Notes: generated by a model from the sequence alone, not told the origin. A DNA stretch of 64,000 bases from Herbidospora sakaeratensis (GCF_001570525.1 NZ_BBXC01000022.1:62001-126000), one strand, 5' to 3'; numbered from the stretch's first letter, positions 8,683-18,277 are shown. Numbers and translations: made by a program.

Positions 8683-11600
8683 GTGTACCTGAAGACCCTC
8701 ACCCTGCGCGGCTTCAAGTCGTTCGCGTCCGCGACGAAACTCCAGTTCGAGCCCGGCATCACCTGTGTGGTCGGGCCCAACGGGTCGGGCAAGTCCAACG
8801 TCGTCGACGCCCTCGCGTGGGTGATGGGCGAGCACAGCGCCAAGTCGCTGCGCGGCGGCAAGATGGAAGACGTCATCTTCGCGGGCACCTCCTCACGGCC
8901 GCCGCTCGGGCGTGCCGAGGTCACCCTGACGATCGACAACACCGACGGCGCGTTGCCGATCGAATACTCCGAGGTGACGATCAGCCGCCTCATGTTCCGG
9001 TCGGGCCAGAGCGAATACGCGATCAACGGCGACACCTGCCGCCTGCTCGACATCCAGGAACTGCTGTCCGACTCCGGCATCGGCCGGGAGATGCACGTCA
9101 TCGTCGGCCAGGGCCAGCTCGACCAGGTGCTGCACGCCGGTCCCGAGGAGCGCAGGGCGTTCATCGAGGAGGCCGCCGGCGTCCTCAAGCACCGCAAGCG
9201 CAAGGAGAAGGCGCTCCGCAAGCTCGACGCGATGCAGGCCAACCTCACCCGTGTCCAGGACCTCGCGACCGAGCTCCGGCGTCAGCTCAAGCCGCTGGGC
9301 CGCCAGGCCGAGATCGCCCGCAAGGCCGCCGTCATCCAGGCCGACCTGCGCGACGCCCGCCTGCGGCTGCTGGCCGACGACGTGGTCTCCCTGCGCGACA
9401 CGCTGGAGCGTGAGGCGGCCGACGAGGCGGCCGTACAGGCCCGGCGGTCGCAGGTCGAACAGGGGCTCAACGAGAACCAGGAGCGCGAGGCCGCGCTGGA
9501 GGCCGCCGCGGCCGAGGCCCAGCCCCGGCTGACCGTGGCCCAGGAGACCTTCTACGCCCTGTCGGCGCTGCGCGAGCGGCTGCGCTCGGTCGAGAACCTG
9601 GCGGCCGAGCGGGAGCGCCACGCGACCGACGCGGCCTCGATCGAGCGGCGCGGGCGCGACCCCGAGGAGTTCGAGCGCGAGGCCGCCGAGATCCGCGAGA
9701 AGGAGCGGGTGCTCCAGGAGGCGCTCGACGAGGCCCAGATGCGCCTCGAAGCGGCCGTCGACGCCCGGAGCGAGGCCGAAGAGGCCCTGGCCGGTGAGGA
9801 GCGGCGGTTGTCGATCGCCGCCCGGGCCGCCGCCGACCGCCGTGAGTCCCTCGCGCGGTTGCGCGGCCAGGCCGAGTCGGCCCGGGGACGGGTGCGGGCC
9901 GCCGACGACGAGATCGGCCGGCTGGAGGCCGCCGTCCGGCAGGCGAAGGAACGTGCCGCCCAGGCGCAGGGCGATCTGGAGGCCCAGGCGGTCGCCGAAC
10001 CCGCCACCGATCCCGAGGTCGCCGCCGAGCTGGCCGTCGCCGCGGAGGGCGTCGAGCTCGCCCGCGCCGAGGTCGAGGTGGCCCGCGAGGCCGCCGACGA
10101 GGCCAAGGCCACTGTCGATGAAGCCCGCGCCGCGCTGGCGGGCCCCCGAGCGGCCCTGTCGGCCGCGTCTTCGGGGGTCTCGGCCGCCCGTACGGCCGAT
10201 CAGGAGGCCCAGAAGGCCGTCACCGCGCTGGAGGCCCGGCGGGAGGCGCTCGGGCTGAGCCTGTCGGGAGGGGCCGACGGCACCGCCCTGCTGGCCGACG
10301 GCGGCCACGCGCCGCTGGCCGCCGTGATGAGCGTGCGGGCGGGCGCCGAGACCGCGATCGCCTCCGTGCTCGGGCCGCTGGCCGAGGCGGTGACGGTGGG
10401 GTCGATCGAGATCGCGCTCGACTCCCTCGAACTGCTCCGCGCCAAGGAGACCGGCCGCACCTCCCTGGTCATCGGCGCGGCCCCCGCGGTCAACCGGCCC
10501 GCCGGGACCTTCGAGTGGGCCGCCGACCTGGTCGAGGTCCCCGCCGAGCTGCGGCCCGCCCTCGAACACCTCCTGTACGGCGTCGTCGTCGCCCCCGACC
10601 TCGACGCCGCCCGCACGATCGTCGCCGCGCGCCCCGACCTGCGGGCGGTCACCCGCGACGGCGACCTCCTCGGGGCCCACACCGCCCAGGGCGGTTCGGG
10701 CGGCGGCTCGGTCCTCCAGGTCCGGGCCGCGCTCGACCAGGCGGGAGCCGACCTCGACCAGGCCCGCGCGGCGGGAGAAGAGACCGCGTTCGCCCTGGAG
10801 GAGGCCCACGAGGCCGAGGCCGCCGCCCAGGAGGCCCTCGAAGCGGCCCAGGGCGCGGTGGCAGAGGCGCAGGCCCAGCAGTCGGCCGCCCAGAACGGCG
10901 TCAACGCCGCCCGCTCCCGCCTCGACCAGGCGCAGGCGGCCCTCGACCGGGCCCGGGGCCGGCAACGCGCCGCCGACCAGCGCCTCGCCGACGCCGCCAA
11001 GCAGCTCGCCCGCCTCGAAGCCAACGTCAAGGCGGCCCTCGACGAGGCCGAGCGCCTCCAGGGCTCGGTGACCTTCGCCGAAGAGGGCCGCGAGCTGGCC
11101 CGCGAGGAGTCCCTCACGCTGGAGGAACGCCTCGCCGAGGCCGAGTTCGCCGCCGAGCTGGAGTCGGAGCCCACCACCGAGGAACGCGACCGCCTGGCCG
11201 CCACGGTCGGCGTCACCCGGCAGGCCGAGATGGAGGCCCGCCTGACGGTCCGCACCGCCGAGGAGCGGGTCCGCGGCATCGCCGGCCGGGCCGACGGCCT
11301 GATGCGCGCCGCCCAGCGCGAACGCGACGACCGCGCCCAGGCCGCCGCCCAGCGCGCCCGGCGCCGCCGCCAGGCCACCGTCGCCGCGAGCGTGGTCAGG
11401 GCCGCCCGGGTCGCCCTCCACTCCCTTGAGGCGTCGATCATGCGGGCCGCCGCCGAACGCGACGAGCTCACCGTCGCCAGGGAGGCCGTCGACGCCGAGC
11501 TCAAGACGGTCCGGATCAGGGTCCGCGAGCTCGGCTCCGAACTCGACAAGCTGGTCAACCGCGCCCACGGCAGCGAGATGGCCCGCACCGAGCAGCGCCT

Positions 11601-12372
11601 GCGCCTCGAACAGCTCGAGGAGCGCGCCGTCGAGGAGTACGGCGTCGAGTCGGAGGCCCTGATCGCCGAATACGGCCCGAAGGCGCTCGTCCCTGGCGAC
11701 CCTCCGGTGCCCTACGTACGCGAGGAGCAGGAGAAGCGGGCCCGGATCGCCGACAAGCAGATGCAGCAGCTCGGCAAGGTCAACCCGCTGGCCCTGGAGG
11801 AGTTCGCCGCCCTGGAGGAACGCCACACGTTCCTCACCTCCCAGCTCGAAGACCTCAAGAAGACCCGCCGCGACCTGCTCCTCGTCGTCAAAGAGGTCGA
11901 CGACCGGGTCGAGCAGGTGTTCTCGGCGGCGTACGAAGACGTCCAGCGCGAGTTCGCGACCATCTTCGAGCGGGTCTTCCCCGGCGGTGAGGGCCGGCTG
12001 CTGCTGACCGACCCGACCGACATGCTGACCACCGGCGTCGAGGTCGAGGCCCGCCCGCCCGGCAAGAAGGTCAAGCGCCTGTCCCTGCTGTCGGGCGGCG
12101 AGCGGTCGCTGACGGCGGTGGCCTTCCTAGTGGCCATCTTCAAGGCCCGCCCGTCGCCCTTCTACGTGATGGACGAGGTCGAGGCCGCCCTCGACGACAC
12201 CAACACCCAGCGCCTGCTGACCCTCTTCGAGGAGCTGCGGCAGAACTCCCAGCTGATCGTCATCACCCACCAGAAACGCACCATGGAGATCGCCGACGCG
12301 CTGTACGGCGTCTCGATGCGCGGCGACGGCGTCACCCAGGTCGTCAGCCAGCGGCTGCGCGAGAACGCCTGA
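8683..12372 (+). CDS. smc: Chromosome segregation protein SMC
   Basis: A 1229-residue condensin ATPase that compacts and segregates the chromosome with ScpA/ScpB. The Walker A motif GPNGSGKS is at residues 31-38, two long Ala/Glu/Arg-rich coiled coils flank a hinge at about 515-690 (with a Gly-rich GGSGGGS near its end), and the ABC signature LSGGERS near 1135 precedes Walker B YVMDEVEAALDD near 1160. The GTG start at 8683 has GGGAGG about 11 nt upstream. Bacterial SMCs are usually about 1180 residues; the extra length is in the coiled coils. Confidence 0.97.
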   Translation: MYLKTLTLRGFKSFASATKLQFEPGITCVVGPNGSGKSNVVDALAWVMGEHSAKSLRGGKMEDVIFAGTSSRPPLGRAEVTLTIDNTDGALPIEYSEVTISRLMFRSGQSEYAINGDTCRLLDIQELLSDSGIGREMHVIVGQGQLDQVLHAGPEERRAFIEEAAGVLKHRKRKEKALRKLDAMQANLTRVQDLATELRRQLKPLGRQAEIARKAAVIQADLRDARLRLLADDVVSLRDTLEREAADEAAVQARRSQVEQGLNENQEREAALEAAAAEAQPRLTVAQETFYALSALRERLRSVENLAAERERHATDAASIERRGRDPEEFEREAAEIREKERVLQEALDEAQMRLEAAVDARSEAEEALAGEERRLSIAARAAADRRESLARLRGQAESARGRVRAADDEIGRLEAAVRQAKERAAQAQGDLEAQAVAEPATDPEVAAELAVAAEGVELARAEVEVAREAADEAKATVDEARAALAGPRAALSAASSGVSAARTADQEAQKAVTALEARREALGLSLSGGADGTALLADGGHAPLAAVMSVRAGAETAIASVLGPLAEAVTVGSIEIALDSLELLRAKETGRTSLVIGAAPAVNRPAGTFEWAADLVEVPAELRPALEHLLYGVVVAPDLDAARTIVAARPDLRAVTRDGDLLGAHTAQGGSGGGSVLQVRAALDQAGADLDQARAAGEETAFALEEAHEAEAAAQEALEAAQGAVAEAQAQQSAAQNGVNAARSRLDQAQAALDRARGRQRAADQRLADAAKQLARLEANVKAALDEAERLQGSVTFAEEGRELAREESLTLEERLAEAEFAAELESEPTTEERDRLAATVGVTRQAEMEARLTVRTAEERVRGIAGRADGLMRAAQRERDDRAQAAAQRARRRRQATVAASVVRAARVALHSLEASIMRAAAERDELTVAREAVDAELKTVRIRVRELGSELDKLVNRAHGSEMARTEQRLRLEQLEERAVEEYGVESEALIAEYGPKALVPGDPPVPYVREEQEKRARIADKQMQQLGKVNPLALEEFAALEERHTFLTSQLEDLKKTRRDLLLVVKEVDDRVEQVFSAAYEDVQREFATIFERVFPGGEGRLLLTDPTDMLTTGVEVEARPPGKKVKRLSLLSGGERSLTAVAFLVAIFKARPSPFYVMDEVEAALDDTNTQRLLTLFEELRQNSQLIVITHQKRTMEIADALYGVSMRGDGVTQVVSQRLRENA

Positions 12373-12379
12373 CTTCGCG

Positions 12380-13603
12380 TCAGTCGATCGCCTTGAGGTT
12401 CACCAGCCACGACACCGCCGGGTCGGCGCTCCTCCCGTAGACCAGCTCGTCGCCGACGCCCACGCTTTCGGGCACCTCGATGAGGTGGTCGAGGGTGATC
12501 ACCTGATTCCGCTCGGGGTCGTAGAAGCGGTGGCGGACATCGGTGATCAGCTTGCCGCCGTGGGCCAGCCACGAGTATCCCGTCAGGGGTGACTCCCGGA
12601 ACCCCGTGCCGTCCACCCGCTGGATGTAGGTCCGCATCGACAGCAGGCCGGGCTCCCGCAGGTCCGTCGGCGCCTGCCCCGTGTCCACGTAGTAGCCGCC
12701 ATACGGGTTGTCGGGATCGATCGGCGTGAGCGTGGGCTGCGCCCTCGTGGCGGTGCACCATTCCGGGCCGCAGGCGGTCAGACCCTTTCCGTCGGCCGGG
12801 GTGACCCAGAGATTGTTCGCGGTCATCAGGTTGGTGAGGATTCCCGGGGACCCCCGCATGAGTTCGGTGGACATCAGCCACGGCCACACGGCCATCGCCG
12901 GGCGGTTCGTGCCCTCCATGCTGAAGTTGAAGATCGCTTCCGACGGGCTGCCGTCGAGGGGGACGTCCACGACGGACCCGAACCCGCCCAGCCAGACGAC
13001 CTTTCCGTCATCGATGGCCATGAGGGTGGGCAGCGCCCCCTTCCCCAGATCGTCCAGGCGGCGGGCGGGCCCGCCCGGCAACGGGGTCTGCCACAGTTCC
13101 GTGCCGCTCAGCCAGGCGGCGGTCTGGCCGTCGGTCGTCACGACGGTCGGGGACGCGGCCGCCGGGTCGAGGGCGGTGACGGTCGTGATCACGCCGGTCG
13201 CCGTGTCGAGGAGGTCCATGCGGGTCGCCGTCCCGCCCTCCGGGCCGGTGAGCAGCAGCGTCCGGGTCGCGTCGACCGCCAGCAGAGGCGTGTACGTCAG
13301 CCCGTCGGCCGATCGTGTGGGGAACCGCGTGACCGCGCCCGGCCAGGCCTCCTCGGCGGTGACGATGGCCGGCGACGGGTCGCCGACCGGGGGAGGGTCG
13401 GCCCGCAGCCGGCCCGTGACCAGCGTCGACCCGGCGATCACGGCGATGACGGCGGCGGCCGCCAGCACCGCTTGGGCGCGGCGGCGGGTCCGGGCGCGGC
13501 GGCGGCGGGCCACGCCGGTAAGCAGGTCGTCGGCGGACGGGAGGACGAGGGCGTCGGCGGCCCTGAGCGTCCGGATGAGGCGGGACTCCATGGTCTCGGG
13601 CAT
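12380..13603 (-). CDS. Membrane-anchored beta-propeller-like protein, partner of the ECF sigma factor
   Basis: A 407-residue protein. The N-terminal cytoplasmic segment (residues 1-45) ends in an Arg-rich stretch, then one membrane helix (about 46-66, AVLAAAAVIAVIAGSTLV). The exported C-terminal domain carries repeated beta-strand blocks of the TolB/WD-like propeller type. The ATG at 13603 shares one base with the sigma-factor stop (TGATG), so the pair is coupled. Position suggests an anti-sigma or sensor role, but no zinc-binding HxxxCxxC anti-sigma motif is visible, so the mechanism is inference. The gene is convergent with smc, 7 nt apart. Confidence 0.75.
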   Translation of the reverse strand: MPETMESRLIRTLRAADALVLPSADDLLTGVARRRRARTRRRAQAVLAAAAVIAVIAGSTLVTGRLRADPPPVGDPSPAIVTAEEAWPGAVTRFPTRSADGLTYTPLLAVDATRTLLLTGPEGGTATRMDLLDTATGVITTVTALDPAAASPTVVTTDGQTAAWLSGTELWQTPLPGGPARRLDDLGKGALPTLMAIDDGKVVWLGGFGSVVDVPLDGSPSEAIFNFSMEGTNRPAMAVWPWLMSTELMRGSPGILTNLMTANNLWVTPADGKGLTACGPEWCTATRAQPTLTPIDPDNPYGGYYVDTGQAPTDLREPGLLSMRTYIQRVDGTGFRESPLTGYSWLAHGGKLITDVRHRFYDPERNQVITLDHLIEVPESVGVGDELVYGRSADPAVSWLVNLKAID

Positions 13604-14109
13604 CACACGCTCCCCAGGTCGGGAATGGGCAGGCCGGGTTCGGCGCGCAGCCGGGCCAGGCCCCGGGCGGCCAGGCTGCGGACCGTGTTGCGGGAGACGC
13701 CGATCCGGGCGGCGATGTCCTCGTCGGAGAGGTCCTCGTAGTAGCGCAGGACCAGGACGGCCCGCTGGCGCGGGGACAGGGCCGCCAGCAGCCGCCACGT
13801 GCCCGCGTCACCCGACAGCCGTTCGATGTCGGCGTCGCGGTAGGACGACTCCGGCACCTCGGCCACCAGGCGTTCCCGGCGTGATCGCCGCCAGCGGCTG
13901 ATGTGGAGGCGGACCATCGTGACGCGGACGAAGCCCTCCGGGTCGTCCTTCGACCTGACCCGGGGCCACGCGTCGCTCAGGCGCAGCAGGGCCTCCTGGA
14001 CGAGGTCGGCGCCGTCGTCCCGGTTCCCGGTCAGCACGAAGCCGTAGCGGAGGAGCGCGAGACCCCGTACATGAACGAACTCCTCGAAGCCGGTCGGCTG
14101 GTCGTCCAT
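13603..14109 (-). CDS. ECF sigma factor, SigE-like Streptomyces family
   Basis: A 168-residue sigma-70 family protein of ECF size. Region 2 (about residues 8-75) includes DLVQEALLRLSDAWPRV, and region 4 (about 105-160) includes the helix-turn-helix DEDIAARIGVSRNTVRSLAA. It belongs to the SigE-family group common in Streptomyces and relatives. It is cotranscribed with the downstream membrane protein. The cassette sits between smc and ftsY on the opposite strand, which breaks a normally contiguous arrangement. Confidence 0.9.
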   Translation of the reverse strand: MDDQPTGFEEFVHVRGLALLRYGFVLTGNRDDGADLVQEALLRLSDAWPRVRSKDDPEGFVRVTMVRLHISRWRRSRRERLVAEVPESSYRDADIERLSGDAGTWRLLAALSPRQRAVLVLRYYEDLSDEDIAARIGVSRNTVRSLAARGLARLRAEPGLPIPDLGSV

Positions 14110-14242
14110 CTCGTACCTCCCCGTTCATCCCAGGGACGCGTGTCGCGGGCGATCTGTTGCGGTTCGTCGCGGCGGCGGGGAGAGAGCGGCCTGACGTGCC
14201 GGAGGCACGGCGACGGGCGCCCCTCTGGAAGACTGACGTTTT

Positions 14243-15394
14243 GTGGATGGGTACATCGGCATCATCGCGATCATCATCGTCGTCATACTCCTGGGCATAG
14301 GCACCACCGCCCTGCTCGTACGGCCGAGGTCGAAGACGACCCTGCCGCCGCCCCCTGCCCCGACCCCGCAGGCCCCCGCGCCGCCGGTCGAGGAGGAGGT
14401 CGCCGAGACGGTGGCGCCTCCGGCCGTTCCGGTCGAGGAGCTGGTCAAGCCGCCGGAGGTGGAGGTCCCGCCGCCGTCGGCGGGGCGGATGGTCCGGCTG
14501 CGCGCCCGGCTGGCCCGCTCGCAGACCACGCTGGGCCGGGGCCTGCTCGAACTGCTGTCGCGCGACCGGCTCGACGACGACGTGTGGGACGAGATCGAGG
14601 AGACCCTGATCACGGCCGACGTCGGCGTCGCGCCGACCCGGGCCATGGTCGAAGACCTGAAGACGAAGGTGAAGGTCCTCGGCAGCCGTACGCCCACCGA
14701 GGTCCGCGCCCTGCTGCGCGCCGAGCTGCTCACCCAGATCGACCCCGGCCTCGACCGGACCCTCCACACCTCCGCCCCCGGCGAGCGCCCGGCGGTCCTG
14801 CTGGTCGTCGGCGTGAACGGCACCGGCAAGACCACCACCACCGGCAAGCTGGCCCGCTCCCTGATCGGCGACGGCAAGTCGGTCGTCCTGGGCGCGGCCG
14901 ACACCTTCCGCGCGGCGGCCGCCGACCAGCTCCAGACGTGGGGCGACCGCGTCGGGGCCCCCGTGGTGCGCGGCCCCGAGGCCGGCGACCCGGCGTCGGT
15001 CGCCTTCGACGCCGTGGCGCGGGGCATCGCCGACAAGGCCGACGTGGTGATCGTCGACACGGCCGGGCGGCTGCACACCAAGACCGGCCTGATGGACGAG
15101 CTCGGCAAGGTCAAGCGCGTCATCGAGAAGAAGGCCCAGGTCGACGAGGTCCTGCTGGTCCTCGACGCGACGACCGGGCAGAACGGCATGCGGCAGGCGC
15201 AGGTGTTCGGCGAGGTCGTGAACATCACCGGCATCGCGCTGACCAAGCTCGACGGCACGGCCAAGGGCGGCATCGTGATCTCGGTGCAGCGGGAGCTGGG
15301 CGTACCGGTGAAGCTGGTCGGCCTGGGCGAGGGCCCCGACGACCTGGCGCCGTTCGACCCGGAGGTCTTCGTCGACGCCCTGCTGGGCGACTGA
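14243..15394 (+). CDS. ftsY: Signal recognition particle receptor FtsY
   Basis: A 383-residue SRP GTPase that docks ribosome-nascent chain complexes at the membrane. An N-terminal membrane helix (residues 5-26) is followed by a Pro/Glu-rich linker (to about 85), the N domain, and the G domain with GVNGTGKTTT near 190, DTAGR near 272 and TKLDG near 333. The membrane anchor is typical of actinobacterial FtsY. The GTG start at 14243 has no strong Shine-Dalgarno. An intrinsic terminator follows the gene. Confidence 0.96.
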   Translation: MDGYIGIIAIIIVVILLGIGTTALLVRPRSKTTLPPPPAPTPQAPAPPVEEEVAETVAPPAVPVEELVKPPEVEVPPPSAGRMVRLRARLARSQTTLGRGLLELLSRDRLDDDVWDEIEETLITADVGVAPTRAMVEDLKTKVKVLGSRTPTEVRALLRAELLTQIDPGLDRTLHTSAPGERPAVLLVVGVNGTGKTTTTGKLARSLIGDGKSVVLGAADTFRAAAADQLQTWGDRVGAPVVRGPEAGDPASVAFDAVARGIADKADVVIVDTAGRLHTKTGLMDELGKVKRVIEKKAQVDEVLLVLDATTGQNGMRQAQVFGEVVNITGIALTKLDGTAKGGIVISVQRELGVPVKLVGLGEGPDDLAPFDPEVFVDALLGD

Positions 15395-15441
15395 GCCTCT
15401 AAGAGCATTCCAAGGAAAGCACAAGGTCGTTTTCGGAAGAT

Positions 15442-15476
15442 GCCTCCTGAGTCCGAAGGACACGGGAGGCGTTTTT
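15442..15476 (+). terminator. ftsY terminator that also covers the next gene's ribosome-binding site
   Basis: GCCTCCTGAGTCC (15442-15454) pairs with GGACACGGGAGGC (15458-15470) across a GAA loop, with one G-U pair and one mismatch, followed by GTTTTT. It terminates ftsY transcripts. The right arm contains GGGAGG (15464-15469), which is the only Shine-Dalgarno for the ATG at 15478. Confidence 0.8.
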
Positions 15477-15477
15477 C

Positions 15478-15864
15478 ATGCGAAGACTCATGCTCACACT
15501 CGCCGCAGGAGCGGTCGTCCTGGGATCGGCGGCCGGTCCGGTGCGGGCCGAACCGATCGGCATCCCCTATCTGGTCATGTTCCACGACGAGTACTTCCGG
15601 GGGCGGCAGATCGTCGTCACGCAGGCCACGTCGCATCTCGACGGCGACAGCGACGAGGCCAGTTCCGTCATCAACAATGACGGCGTCGCCTGGGTGCTCT
15701 ACGACGACGAGTCCTACGGCGACCGCAGGTACTGCGTCCGGCCGGGGGAGTCGGTGCTCGACCTGGGGGACGACCGCTGGAAGTTCAACGACAAGATCAC
15801 CTCGGCGCTGCCGCTGAAGTCGGCGGGGTGCGGGACCTTCCCGCCCTTCCACGGCAACGGCTAG
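15478..15864 (+). CDS. Secreted beta/gamma-crystallin / peptidase inhibitor I36-like protein
   Basis: A 128-residue exported protein. A signal peptide (about residues 1-24, cleavage after VRA) precedes a compact domain with the crystallin-type strands FHDEYFRGRQIVV and YDDESYGDRRYCV. The YFRGR and YGDRRYC blocks and the phrase FNDKITS match the I36/crystallin-fold proteins found in Streptomyces as secreted protease inhibitors. Two Cys residues could form a disulfide. Target unknown. Its stop overlaps the stop of the convergent gene at the shared CTAG (15861-15864). Confidence 0.78.
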   Translation: MRRLMLTLAAGAVVLGSAAGPVRAEPIGIPYLVMFHDEYFRGRQIVVTQATSHLDGDSDEASSVINNDGVAWVLYDDESYGDRRYCVRPGESVLDLGDDRWKFNDKITSALPLKSAGCGTFPPFHGNG

Positions 15865-16364
15865 GGGTTGTTCCGGTCGCGGGGCAGCCGGACCCCCGTC
15901 GCCCGGTCGGCCAAAGCCAGGGCGCGGGCGGCGTGGTCGGCGGGGAAGTCGACCGACTCGCCCGTCAGGTGGAGGCGCAGGTCTTCGACCTCGGCCCTGA
16001 GCCGGTCGGGGTCGAGACCCTCGCGCAGCTCGTAGGAGAAGAGGCTGAACCCGGTCACCAGGCGGCCGTTCTCGCAGTAGGTGAAGCGGTCGCTGTTCAC
16101 GGTCACCTCGACCAGGGCCGCCGCCGTCCCCGCCGACAGGCGGGCGGTCAGTTCGCGGGGGTGCAGCTCGCTGAGGCCGCCGAAGAACACGACCGTTCCC
16201 CCCTCGGCCGGGGTCGCGTAGAGCTCCTTCTCGGGTGTCAGGCGGGCGAGGGCCTCGTCGGGCGATACGCCGCGCACGAATGCGACCTCCAGCCACGTCT
16301 CGCCCGCGTCGTCGGTGGAGTCGCGGGAGAGCCACGTGTAGGTGCGGGCGGTCGCCTTCCTCAT
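15861..16364 (-). CDS. DUF6461-like protein
   Basis: A 167-residue cytoplasmic protein without signal or membrane segments. The opening YTWL, the phrase FVRGVSPDEALARL and an internal aromatic beta-rich region resemble the DUF6461 family of actinobacteria, whose function is unknown. The assignment rests on recalled motif similarity and is moderate. It starts 19 nt downstream of the PLP-dependent enzyme gene and is probably cotranscribed with it. Confidence 0.6.
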   Translation of the reverse strand: MRKATARTYTWLSRDSTDDAGETWLEVAFVRGVSPDEALARLTPEKELYATPAEGGTVVFFGGLSELHPRELTARLSAGTAAALVEVTVNSDRFTYCENGRLVTGFSLFSYELREGLDPDRLRAEVEDLRLHLTGESVDFPADHAARALALADRATGVRLPRDRNNP

Positions 16365-16383
16365 CCGGCGATCATGGCAGACG

Positions 16384-17454
16384 TCACCGGCGGAAGAGGC
16401 TCCGGAACTCCTCCAGGGCCGGGGCGATGTCGATGCCGTTCTTCCGCAACCACGCGTCCTTCTCGTACGTCCCCTTGTAGCGGCTGGCGCTGTCGCAGAT
16501 CAGCGTCACGACGCTGCCCCTGATGCCGTGGCTGCGCATCTCGCGGATGATCTCCATGGCGGCCGCCACGCTGGTGCCGGTCGAGGCGCCCACCTGGTGG
16601 TGGGTGACCTCGTTGACCCAGCGCATCGCGGCGATCGAGGTCGCGTCGGGCACCGAGGTCATGCGGTCGATGACCATCGGCAGGAACGACGGCTCCACGC
16701 GGGGGCGGCCGATGCCCTCGATGCGGGAGGGCGTGCCGGGATGCGCGGCTCCCGTCACCCACGACGGGTAGAACGACGAGCCCTCGGGGTCGGCCACGCA
16801 CAACCGGGTCGAGTGGCGGCGGTAGCGGATATAGCGGCCGATGGTGGCGGAGGTGCCGCCGGTGCCGGCGCCGACCACGATCCAGGCCGGGATGGGGAAC
16901 CGCTCCATCGCCATCTGCTCGTAGACGCTCTCGGCGATGTTGTTGTTGCCGCGCCAGTCGGTGGCCCGTTCGGCGTAGGTGAACTGGTCCATGTAGTGCC
17001 CGCCGGTCTCCAGGGCCAGGCGGGCCGACTCTTCGTAGATCTTCCCCGGGTCGTCCACGAGATGGCACTTGCCGCCGTAGAACTCGATGATCTCCCGTTT
17101 CTCGGGAGAAGTGGTGGCTGGGATCACCGCGATGAAGGGCAGACCCAGGAGCCTGGCGAAGTACGCCTCACTGACCGCGGTCGAGCCCGAGGACGCCTCG
17201 ATGATCGTGGTGCTGGGGCCGATCCAGCCGTTCGACAGGCCGTAGAGGAAGAGGGAGCGGGCCAGCCGGTGTTTGAGTGAACCGGTCGGGTGGACCGACT
17301 CGTCTTTCAGGTAGAGGTCCACGCCCCACGAGGGCGGGAGGGGAAAGACGTGGAGATGGGTGTCGCAACTGCGGTTGGCGTCGGCCTCGACAGCGCGGAT
17401 GGCGTCGTTCACCCAGGTCCGCGTGGCGGGGTCGTGCCGGTCCACGTGTTTCAT
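16384..17454 (-). CDS. PLP-dependent cysteine synthase-family enzyme, Cds1-like cysteine desulfhydrase
   Basis: A 356-residue fold-type II PLP enzyme. The Schiff-base lysine lies in [11 protein letters not shown] (about residue 62), the substrate loop is [12 protein letters not shown] and the phosphate-binding loop is [12 protein letters not shown]. The overall sequence resembles the mycobacterial cysteine desulfhydrase Cds1 more than housekeeping CysK/CysM; that activity converts cysteine to sulfide, pyruvate and ammonia. The ATG at 17454 was chosen because upstream codons lack family similarity. It is divergent from a SigR-like sigma factor, and SigR regulons include thiol metabolism, so thiol-stress control is plausible. 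Confidence 0.8.
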   Translation of the reverse strand: MKHVDRHDPATRTWVNDAIRAVEADANRSCDTHLHVFPLPPSWGVDLYLKDESVHPTGSLKHRLARSLFLYGLSNGWIGPSTTIIEASSGSTAVSEAYFARLLGLPFIAVIPATTSPEKREIIEFYGGKCHLVDDPGKIYEESARLALETGGHYMDQFTYAERATDWRGNNNIAESVYEQMAMERFPIPAWIVVGAGTGGTSATIGRYIRYRRHSTRLCVADPEGSSFYPSWVTGAAHPGTPSRIEGIGRPRVEPSFLPMVIDRMTSVPDATSIAAMRWVNEVTHHQVGASTGTSVAAAMEIIREMRSHGIRGSVVTLICDSASRYKGTYEKDAWLRKNGIDIAPALEEFRSLFRR

Positions 17455-17681
17455 GTGGCCCACTGTAGTGAGTGTGGTTTGACATATTTTACGCCGGTTA
17501 GGGGGTTCGGTGTTACGATAATGAGACCTGTCCGGCTTGCGTGTGACCGATGCCACGCCCGCCGATGCGCCGCCTAACGCCCGACTTACGGGCCGGTTGA
17601 AACGATGACGACGGGATCCGCCCAACCCGCATGGATCACATTCGGACGGGTAACGGGGGAGAGTTCAGCAGGGGGGATGAC

Positions 17682-18269
17682 ATGATCTCGATGACCGACG
17701 AGCAGCGTCAGGCCTGGTTCGAGCGCGACGTCGTGCCGGTGACCAGCCAGCTCTACGCGTCAGCCATGCGACTCACCCGCAACCCGGCCGACGCCGAAGA
17801 CCTCGTGCAGGAGACGGTGACCAAGGCGTTCACCTCCTACCACCAGTTCCGCGAGGGCACCAACCTCAAGGCGTGGCTGCACCGCATCCTCACCAACAAC
17901 TTCATCAACGACTACCGCAAGAAGCAGCGCTCGCCGAAGCTCTCGGCCGCCGAGGAGATCGAAGACTGGCAGCTCGCCGCCGCCGAGTCGCACACCTCGA
18001 CGGGGCTGCGCTCGGCCGAGAACGAGGCGCTCGACTCGCTGCCCGACAACGTCGTGATGAACGCCCTGCGCTCGCTGCCCGAGGAGTTCCGGGTGGCCGT
18101 CTACCTCGCCGACGTCGAGGGCTTCGCCTACAAGGAGATCGCCGACCGGATGGGCACCCCCATCGGGACCGTGATGTCGCGCCTGCACCGGGGCCGCCGT
18201 CAGCTGCGCGGCATGCTGGAGGGCTACGCCCGCGAGGAAGGCGTGGTCAAAGAGGCGATAGCCGCCTGA
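17682..18269 (+). CDS. ECF sigma factor of the SigR/SigH redox type
   Basis: A 195-residue ECF sigma factor. Region 2 contains [18 protein letters not shown] and [18 protein letters not shown]; region 4 contains [17 protein letters not shown] followed by [18 protein letters not shown]. These are hallmarks of the SigR (Streptomyces) and SigH (Mycobacterium) oxidative-stress group. The start at 17682 has AGGGGGG about 7 nt upstream. The usual downstream rsrA zinc anti-sigma gene is absent: a convergent YCII-domain gene follows 8 nt after the stop. Confidence 0.88.
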   Translation: MISMTDEQRQAWFERDVVPVTSQLYASAMRLTRNPADAEDLVQETVTKAFTSYHQFREGTNLKAWLHRILTNNFINDYRKKQRSPKLSAAEEIEDWQLAAAESHTSTGLRSAENEALDSLPDNVVMNALRSLPEEFRVAVYLADVEGFAYKEIADRMGTPIGTVMSRLHRGRRQLRGMLEGYAREEGVVKEAIAA

Positions 18270-18277
18270 GCCGGCCG

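Noticed and set aside
8893-11826. A 977-codon minus-strand frame opposite smc
   Set aside because: Composition is Gly/Leu/Val/Asp-repetitive and reflects the third codon positions of the coiled-coil coding strand; no motif is present.
17478-17520. TTGACA followed by TACGAT as a promoter for the SigR-like gene
   Set aside because: The spacing is about 29 bp, too long for a sigma-70 promoter, and it is far from the start. No SigR-type GGAAT-N18-GTT site was clear either.
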